Source: Ruminococcus flavefaciens (GTDB taxonomy: Bacteria; Bacillota; Clostridia; Oscillospirales; Ruminococcaceae). From it: a DNA stretch of 12,367 bases. Position numbers and translations under genes: made by a program. Below, one piece after another: positions 7,751 to 12,367 of this stretch (position 1 is the stretch's first letter; each line of letters begins with the position of its first letter). The stretch is taken from the NCBI GenBank assembly GCA_902792495.1, contig CADBAC010000009.1:1-12367 (forward strand), written 5' to 3'. The notes below the pieces were generated by a model. That model saw nothing but the letters and a program-made list of their open reading frames with translations, had not been told where the DNA came from and did not search any database.

Positions 7751-7767
7751 AAAACTTCGGAAGTTTT
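7751..7767. promoter_or_regulatory. 17-bp dyad in the AraC-gene leader, possible operator
   Basis: AAAACTT (7751-7757) and AAGTTTT (7761-7767) are perfect inverted arms around CGG, centred about 17 bp after the predicted transcription start. It could be an operator for a dimeric regulator or a small RNA hairpin. AraC proteins usually bind direct repeats, so the binding protein may be something else. There is no T-run, so it is not a terminator. Confidence 0.45.
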
Positions 7768-7842
7768 CACAGGAAACGGTCTGCAAGTTGTCTAAAAGTT
7801 AACAATCAAGCAATCACAAGAATTGGTCAGGAGGTCCTATAA

Positions 7843-8703
7843 ATGATAAAGAATCTTTCAGGAGTATATGAGACCGTAGAGTACGAAAATCAGCGGTTTG
7901 TCATGCTCTATGATAACGACGAGATAGAGGAATACCCCACACACTGGCACAATGCCGTGGAGGTCATAATCCCTCTGCACAACGGATTTACCGTAGTTTC
8001 GGGCGGTGTGGAGTATCATCTCAGCGAAAAGGAGATAATCGTCATCCCTCCCGGAGAGCTTCATTCAATGCCTGCACAGGACGGACGAAGGATCATTTTC
8101 CAGTGCGATAACTCGGTAATAAGCGAAGTTCCGTCACTCGAATCAATACTCCCCGTTTTCAGTTCAGCCGTTCACATCACTCCGTCGCTGAACAAGGAAC
8201 TGTACGTACTGGCGAGAAAGAACATCCTCGATATCTACACGGAATACTACTCAAAAGCGCCAATGGCCGATGTAAGGATATATATGTACCTCATCACCAT
8301 CCTCACAGCGATAAGGGAATTCCAGCTGAGCAACGCCGACGAAAATGCGGCTGCGGCAGGCGAAAATACCGACGAAAGCCGTAAATTCGGGCTCGTCACC
8401 AAGTACATCAACCAGAACTATATGTACGAACTCCCCCTTGAAAAGCTGGCATCCATCGCAGGCTACAGCAAATACCACTTCTCACGCATATTCAAGAAGT
8501 ACAACAATATGTCCTACATCCAGTACATCAACAGCAAGAGGATCAAGGCGGCAGAGAGGCTCATGGCAGATTCGTCCCTTCCCATCACGGAAGTGGCTAT
8601 GCAGTGCGGTTTTTCCAGCCTTACAACATTTAACCGAGCATTCAGAAAAGCCAAAGGATGCACTCCGACAGAATTCCGCAAGCTCTTCAAGATCAATGAC
8701 TGA
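7843..8703 (+). CDS. AraC-family transcriptional regulator with cupin sensor domain
   Basis: DNA-binding regulator of 286 residues. The N-terminal half is a cupin-like sugar-sensing domain with THWHNAVEV (His34, His36, Glu40), PPGELHSMP around His74 and beta-strand spacing typical of AraC_binding/Cupin_2. A linker near 163-182 is rich in Ala, Asn and Glu. The C-terminal AraC domain has two helix-turn-helix units: LEKLASIAGYSKYHFSRIFK (199-218), and ITEVAMQCGFSSLTTFNRAF (248-267) followed by the CTPTEFRK signature. AGGAGG lies 8 nt before the ATG. It diverges from the xylose operon across 283 bp, the usual arrangement for a local regulator that responds to an intracellular sugar. The specific inducer is unknown; xylose or xylobiose is a reasonable inference. 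Confidence 0.95.
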   Translation: MIKNLSGVYETVEYENQRFVMLYDNDEIEEYPTHWHNAVEVIIPLHNGFTVVSGGVEYHLSEKEIIVIPPGELHSMPAQDGRRIIFQCDNSVISEVPSLESILPVFSSAVHITPSLNKELYVLARKNILDIYTEYYSKAPMADVRIYMYLITILTAIREFQLSNADENAAAAGENTDESRKFGLVTKYINQNYMYELPLEKLASIAGYSKYHFSRIFKKYNNMSYIQYINSKRIKAAERLMADSSLPITEVAMQCGFSSLTTFNRAFRKAKGCTPTEFRKLFKIND

Positions 8704-8974
8704 ACCGTATTATTTCTGACCACTAATTGCGATTCGTTTGATTTGATTTTATTTTTCCAACAATATTTGAAGTTCAAAAAACTCCGCACCCATTATGGAT
8801 GCGGAGTTTCTGTTTGTCCGTTATAAGATTTTATTTTTTCCCATTGGCTGTTTGTCACAGTCACTGCTTACATTATATAACAAACGCTCTGTAAAATCAA
8901 GTAATAGTTTTACTTTCAGTTAATTTTGTCATTGTCGACAATTGCACAATTTTTCTTGCTCTGTCAGTTGTGCA
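8704..8974. other. AT-rich gap between convergent genes
   Basis: This 271-bp stretch holds the terminator described separately, a 12-bp perfect palindrome (ATTGTCGACAAT, 8931-8942) and a 7-bp inverted repeat (8943-8949 with 8968-8974) touching the MATE stop codon. No open reading frame with a ribosome binding site was seen. Confidence 0.6.
8776..8809. terminator. Intrinsic terminator, probably bidirectional
   Basis: A perfect 10-bp stem, AAACTCCGCA (8779-8788) with TGCGGAGTTT (8800-8809), has an 11-nt loop. On the minus strand it is followed by six T residues, a strong terminator for the MATE transcript. On the plus strand it is followed by a weaker T-rich stretch and could end the AraC transcript, whose stop codon is 73 bp upstream. 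Confidence 0.85.
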
Positions 8975-10390
8975 CTATGCTTGATTTTCGTCCATGATAT
9001 CATCAATGATATTGTTGATCCAGATGTCGCTTCTTACCATAAAATAGCCGATGAACACCTTTACTATCTCGATCAGCGACAGCACCGCAAAAAGAATGTG
9101 GATATCCAGATCCGTGCAGTAGCTGAGAACAGCGCCCAGCGGGATCACCAGCAGCCATGTGAAGCCGAAATCGAACAGGAAGGTAAGTCCCGTTTTGCCG
9201 CCGCTTCTCAGTGTGAAGTAGCAGGCATTGGTGTACGACCACAGCGGCATACAGAGTGCCTGGATCACTATCATATAGCCTGCCAGCGAGCGTATCCCCT
9301 CCTCGGTTTTGTACAGCATGGGGAAGAATTCCGCCAGCGGAAGGGCACAGACCGCTACCACCATTGAAGCCGTTACCGAAAAGAAAATCAGCTTATTGTC
9401 AAGTTCACGGGCTTCTTTAAGCTTTCCTGCGCCCAGCTTTGCGCCTACTATTATAGATATGCACACTCCGAGCTGAATGTATATCGCTCCGAAAAGATTG
9501 GTGATGGTGCTCGAGATATTTCTCGCCGCCACCGCCTCAATTCCACGGACTGAGTAAAACTGCGCTATCACGGACATTCCTGCCGCCCACAGAAACTCAT
9601 TCAGCAGAAGCGGTGTGCCACGCTTTATGATGTCCCCTGCCAGCTTTGACGGTATACTGAACCCCTTGAACAGGCCGATGATGTACTTGTTCTTCTCCTT
9701 GTGAGTGTGAGTCCAGACCACCTTGACCAGCGTCTCGATGAATTTCGCTATGACCGTTGCAACAGCGGCACCGCAGACTCCCATTTCAGGGAAGCCGAAT
9801 TTGCCGAAAATCAGGCAATAGTCCAGCACAACATTTATGCCTACCGCCGACATCGAAGCTATCATCGGTATCTTTGTGTAGCCGCACTCGCTGAGCACGC
9901 TTGAATAAGCCTGACCGATACCGAACGGCAGAAAGCCGATGAACATGATCTTCATGTACTCCAGACCGCTCTGAAGGGTCATTTCTATCAGCTGCGGATC
10001 GTCGTCCTTGCTGAGAAAAAGCCGTATCAGCTGTTTGTCAAAAAGGCCGAACACCGCCAGTGCTATGGCCGTGACAACAGCGCAGATAAGCAGTCTGAAG
10101 CGGAAAGTGTACTTCTGCCCCTCGCTGTCGCCTTTTCCGAAGAACTGCGCACCGAATATGCCTGCGCCCGAAACTGCGCCGAAAAGGGTTATGTTGAACA
10201 CGAACACGAACTGATTGACGATGGAGACTCCGCTCATTTCCGCCGTACCGATCTGTCCGACCATTATATTGTCGATCATGCTGACGAAGTTAGTGACCAT
10301 ATTCTGCAATATCATCGGCACCACCATCAGCAGTACACGGCGGTAGAATCGTCTGTCTCCGATAAATTTCTCTTTAAATCTGCTAAACAT
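8975..10390 (-). CDS. MATE-family multidrug/cation antiporter
   Basis: Inner-membrane exporter of the MatE superfamily (NorM/DinF-like), using an ion gradient to expel drugs or metabolites. From the ATG at 10390 it has 471 residues, typical of the family, with about 12 membrane segments in two homologous halves. The hallmark first-helix region reads PMILQNMVTNFVSMIDNIMVG, followed by GTAEMSGVSIVNQ. The first half ends near residue 220 and the second starts around GTPLLLNEFLWA. The frame is open up to 10447, but the extra 19 residues would be translated from a terminator hairpin and T-run. The chosen ATG has AAAGGA 5 nt upstream. The substrate is unknown. There is no sign that it belongs to the xylose system; the terminator at 8776-8809 separates them. 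Confidence 0.93.
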   Translation of the reverse strand: MFSRFKEKFIGDRRFYRRVLLMVVPMILQNMVTNFVSMIDNIMVGQIGTAEMSGVSIVNQFVFVFNITLFGAVSGAGIFGAQFFGKGDSEGQKYTFRFRLLICAVVTAIALAVFGLFDKQLIRLFLSKDDDPQLIEMTLQSGLEYMKIMFIGFLPFGIGQAYSSVLSECGYTKIPMIASMSAVGINVVLDYCLIFGKFGFPEMGVCGAAVATVIAKFIETLVKVVWTHTHKEKNKYIIGLFKGFSIPSKLAGDIIKRGTPLLLNEFLWAAGMSVIAQFYSVRGIEAVAARNISSTITNLFGAIYIQLGVCISIIVGAKLGAGKLKEARELDNKLIFFSVTASMVVAVCALPLAEFFPMLYKTEEGIRSLAGYMIVIQALCMPLWSYTNACYFTLRSGGKTGLTFLFDFGFTWLLVIPLGAVLSYCTDLDIHILFAVLSLIEIVKVFIGYFMVRSDIWINNIIDDIMDENQA

Positions 10391-10402
10391 AAATATCCTT
10401 TC

Positions 10403-10446
10403 AAAAAAATAAAAATGCCATACAAGCACATCGTACTTGTATGGCA
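10403..10446 (-). terminator. Intrinsic terminator or attenuator between the two-TM gene and MATE
   Basis: A perfect 11-bp stem, TGCCATACAAG (10416-10426) with CTTGTATGGCA (10436-10446), has a 9-nt loop. It is followed on the minus strand by TTTTTATTTTTTT (10415-10403), a textbook intrinsic terminator. It starts 9 bp after the stop codon of the upstream gene. Its T-run ends 1 nt before the MATE ribosome binding site (10401-10396), so MATE has no room for its own promoter after it. It may act as an attenuator as well as a terminator. Confidence 0.9.
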
Positions 10447-10454
10447 CATATAAA

Positions 10455-10988
10455 CTAATCTATAACTACGCCCCAGCCCGAACTTATCTTACTGTATAGC
10501 CGCATTTTTTCCTGCTTCTTCTGATTTCTGAAGAGAACGAAGATACCGAAAGCGGAACCAAGTGTAAGAACGAGTGCGAGGACAACACCTATAACGCCGA
10601 GCTTTAAAACGCCGACGAGAAGTGCGAAGAATATGATAGCAGCAACGATGATCAGAGGGAGACAGAAAGTAGTGAAACTTCTGTTCTTGATCTTGATGTA
10701 ATGCTGTATATCCTTTATATTGAGATTCTCGTAGTTACGAGCGATGAAATTATCAGGCTGAGCCCATTTGCAGAACTGTGCTACGTTCTCAAACTTTACA
10801 GTATAGTCCTGATAATCGTGGAATCTTTCATTATAATGTGAAACACGGTAGGTCACGAGAACTGAATTTGAGGAATTCTCCGCATCCATAACGTGAATTA
10901 TATTACCTGCCTCTGCCTGGCCCTTGAGGGTCTTAGAGACAAGAAATTTTCTGTCTATTGCCTCATCAATATTAAGCAAATAAGTCAT
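10455..10988 (-). CDS. Small protein of unknown function with two C-terminal membrane segments
   Basis: I do not recognise a family. The 177-residue product has a soluble N-terminal part (residues 1-105), mixed alpha/beta in character, with aromatic-rich YRVSHYNERFHDYQDY near 47-62. Two hydrophobic segments follow at about 106-128 and 131-153, then a short basic tail (RNQKKQEKMR) and a hydrophilic C terminus. It is probably an inner-membrane protein with both ends in the cytoplasm. I chose ATG 10988 because AAGGAAG precedes it at a usable distance. A GTG at 10997 is in frame but too close to that site. A good promoter lies about 110 bp upstream and a terminator follows directly, so it may be a single-gene transcript. 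No function is proposed. Confidence 0.8.
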   Translation of the reverse strand: MTYLLNIDEAIDRKFLVSKTLKGQAEAGNIIHVMDAENSSNSVLVTYRVSHYNERFHDYQDYTVKFENVAQFCKWAQPDNFIARNYENLNIKDIQHYIKIKNRSFTTFCLPLIIVAAIIFFALLVGVLKLGVIGVVLALVLTLGSAFGIFVLFRNQKKQEKMRLYSKISSGWGVVID

Positions 10989-11354
10989 AACCAACACTTC
11001 CTTGACATGTAAAATATTAAACAGTGCTCATTAATTTTTTTGATACAGGTCTCAGATCAACCATTTAACCGAATACATACATTTTCTATCATTTTCATTA
11101 TAGCATAAAAGGATAAAAATTGCAAGGTAAAAAGCATACTTATTCCTGACAGCAGGCAGAATTTCGCCATAATCACGCATTTCAGGAAGGAAACAGCATT
11201 ACTATTTGACAAATTCGATAATATTATACATTTAGTTTTACTGATATATGCGTTTTCACTGCATCAGCATCAGCGTCAGGACCTTTTAAAAAGCCCCGGC
11301 GCATGACGAGATGCTGTATTTCCGTATGTTAATTATTATGTCCGCATCAGAACG
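10989..11354. other. 366-bp non-coding gap
   Basis: AT-rich with no credible gene on either strand. It contains the minus-strand promoter at 11097-11125 and, near 11281-11310, a GC-rich patch (GCCGGGGC then TTTTT on the minus strand) that may be a weak terminator for the repeat protein. A TTGACA at 11206-11211 (plus) lacks a properly spaced -10. Confidence 0.6.
11097..11125 (-). promoter_or_regulatory. Promoter of the two-TM protein gene
   Basis: On the minus strand TTGCAA (11125-11120) and a perfect TATAAT (11102-11097) are 17 nt apart. Predicted start is near 11090, giving a leader of about 100 nt to the ATG at 10988. Confidence 0.7.
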
Positions 11355-12367
11355 TTACATCTTTTTCTTGAAGTTTAAGTTTGCCTTTGCGACCTTCTTC
11401 TTGTCCTTTGCCAACTTGAGCATATCTTCCTTGGTCATGTTGTCGCTTTCGTCACTTGAACTATCATCTTCGCCCAGGAAGTTGCTGAGGCGCTTCTTAT
11501 AAGCTGCGCCGCTTTCTCCCGGAGCATTCATAACGCTCTGGCTATGCTGATAAGCACTGCCGCCCGGCACTCCGCCGCCTACATGTACTGACGGTCCGCC
11601 GTAAGCGCCGCCGTAGGGAGCTGCATTCTGAGGGTTCATATTCTGCTGATACATAGAATTATGTGCACCTGACATATATGGGTTTGGCTGTGGGAAGTTG
11701 TTATCCTGCGGATAGCCCTGCTGAGGATACATTCCCTGCTGAGGGTAGCCCTGCTGCGGATAGTAGCCCTGCTGAGGGTAGCCCTGCTGGGGATAATATC
11801 CCTGCTGAGGGTAGCCCTGCTGCGGGTACATTCCCTGCTGCTGTGGGAATCCGCCGCCGTGAGCAGCATATACTCCCTGCTGAGGATAGCCCTGAAGAGG
11901 AGGCATATACGCTGTCGGGAATCCGCTTGCGCCGACTTCCTGAGCGTCAGCAGGCTTATTGTAGAGAGAATTGATCTCTCCGCCCTGACCTAAAGGCATT
12001 TCCTTAGCTGCCTCAGGTCCGCCGTAGAATGGGTTATTTTCATCAACATCGAATCCTGCTGAGAAGTCTGCGGGAGCGCCGACATTTACATTCGGCACAG
12101 CAGGTGCAGGTGCAGGTGTCTCGTCATCGTAACCGCTGAGGAAATCAGGGGTCGATACAGATGTTACGAGACTTGCAGCTGTAGAAACTTCTTCAGTATT
12201 CATCATTATCTCACAAGCGCCGTTTTCAACGCTTGCACGCATCAGCTTTGCAAGACATCCTTCGTTAGGCTGCATAAAGCCGTTATCATCGAGTGTTATG
12301 AGGATCATCTGCTTTGCCTTGACACCGCGTGCTGCGATGACTGCATTTGCAGCGATATCCTCTGCGG
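11355..12367 (-). CDS. Unrecognised protein with prion-like Tyr/Pro/Gln/Gly repeat tail (5' end beyond window)
   Basis: The reading frame is open at the right edge, so only the C-terminal 336 or so residues are seen. A Met at 12308 lacks a convincing ribosome binding site, and the preceding codons (AEDIAANAVIAARGVKAKQ) look coding, so the true start is probably outside. The first 75 or so visible residues (with MILITLDDNGFMQP) look folded. Next come two related acidic-aromatic motifs, DFLSGYDDE and DFSAGFDVDE, 26 residues apart in a Pro/Ala-rich linker. About 60 residues of YPQQG-type repeats follow, then a Gly/Asn/Gln-rich stretch, a Ser/Asp patch (GEDDSSSDESD) and a Lys-rich end (KKKVAKANLNFKKKM). 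No signal peptide or membrane segment is visible in this part. I cannot name the folded domain. The tail should be disordered and may mediate self-association. Confidence 0.85.
   Translation of the reverse strand, partial: AEDIAANAVIAARGVKAKQMILITLDDNGFMQPNEGCLAKLMRASVENGACEIMMNTEEVSTAASLVTSVSTPDFLSGYDDETPAPAPAVPNVNVGAPADFSAGFDVDENNPFYGGPEAAKEMPLGQGGEINSLYNKPADAQEVGASGFPTAYMPPLQGYPQQGVYAAHGGGFPQQQGMYPQQGYPQQGYYPQQGYPQQGYYPQQGYPQQGMYPQQGYPQDNNFPQPNPYMSGAHNSMYQQNMNPQNAAPYGGAYGGPSVHVGGGVPGGSAYQHSQSVMNAPGESGAAYKKRLSNFLGEDDSSSDESDNMTKEDMLKLAKDKKKVAKANLNFKKKM
11711..11843 (-). repeat. 33-bp tandem repeat, about four copies, coding for YPQQG units
   Basis: The plus-strand core TAGCCCTGCTG recurs at 11713, 11746, 11779 and 11812, exactly 33 bp apart. 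Each unit encodes 11 residues of the form YYPQQGYPQQG (or MYPQQGYPQQG). Copies differ at a few synonymous positions and at the Tyr/Met codon. The period is a multiple of three, so a change in copy number would keep the frame. Confidence 0.9.

Noticed and set aside
7770..7783. Possible catabolite-responsive (cre) site in the AraC leader
   Set aside because: AGGAAACGGTCTGC matches only part of the TGNAANCGNTNNCA consensus, with mismatches at both ends.
7803..7816. CAATCA direct repeat before the AraC start
   Set aside because: Two 6-bp copies at 8-bp spacing in AT-rich leader DNA are easily due to chance.
8942..9367. Plus-strand open frame of 141 codons inside the MATE gene
   Set aside because: It lies antisense to a clear MATE coding region, has no recognisable domain and no start signal.
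11206..11234. Plus-strand promoter starting from TTGACA
   Set aside because: The nearest -10-like hexamer is only 13 nt away and no plus-strand gene follows.
11263..11280. Short GCATCA/GCGTCA tandem repeat
   Set aside because: Only about three imperfect 6-bp units; too short to mean anything on its own.
11290..11330. Intrinsic terminator for the repeat protein
   Set aside because: There is a GC-rich patch and T-run on the minus strand, but the possible stems are only 3-5 bp, so I did not call it.
11663..11974. Plus-strand frame rich in Pro/Ala/Glu repeats
   Set aside because: It is the antisense reading of the 33-bp repeat, so the periodic protein is a by-product of the YPQQG repeats.

Overview
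The window looks like chromosomal DNA of a fibre-degrading Firmicute of the Ruminococcus type (Oscillospiraceae). This is an inference. It rests on moderate GC content, strong AGGAGG ribosome binding sites, Ser/Glu-rich lipoprotein linkers, a class II xylose isomerase next to an intracellular GH3 enzyme, and a carbohydrate ABC importer with no ATPase beside it. No rRNA, tRNA, CRISPR array, insertion sequence or phage gene was seen.

Region 1 (1-7559, all minus strand) is a carbohydrate operon, most likely for xylo-oligosaccharides. In transcription order it runs: a DUF4380-like, mutarotase-fold protein (7559-6663), a cytoplasmic GH3 beta-xylosidase-type enzyme (about 6579-4507), xylose isomerase xylA (4483-3164), a solute-binding lipoprotein (3054-1606), a MalF-type permease (1485-493) and a MalG-type permease (502 to beyond the left edge). 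The proposed flow is: the lipoprotein captures oligosaccharide, the two permeases import it with an ATPase encoded elsewhere, GH3 releases xylose, the DUF4380 protein may interconvert sugar anomers, and XylA makes xylulose. Xylulokinase and the transporter ATPase are not in the window. Three intercistronic gaps carry inverted repeats that could tune mRNA processing, and two genes appear to start with TTG.

Region 2 (7560-8703) is a 283-bp divergent intergenic region followed by a plus-strand AraC-family regulator with a cupin-like sensor domain. It is the obvious candidate regulator of the operon. Its leader holds a 17-bp dyad.

Region 3 (8704-10988) holds a terminator between convergent genes, a MATE-family transporter (minus) and a small two-TM protein of unknown function (minus). 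A strong terminator-like hairpin lies between these two genes, right against the transporter's ribosome binding site.

Region 4 (10989-12367) is a 366-bp non-coding gap with a good minus-strand promoter, followed by the C-terminal part of an unrecognised protein that runs off the right edge. Its tail is a Tyr/Pro/Gln/Gly-rich, prion-like tract built from a 33-bp tandem repeat. I see no convincing new defence or mobile system. The most unusual items are this repeat protein, the hairpin in the MATE leader, and the DUF4380 gene at the head of the xylose operon.
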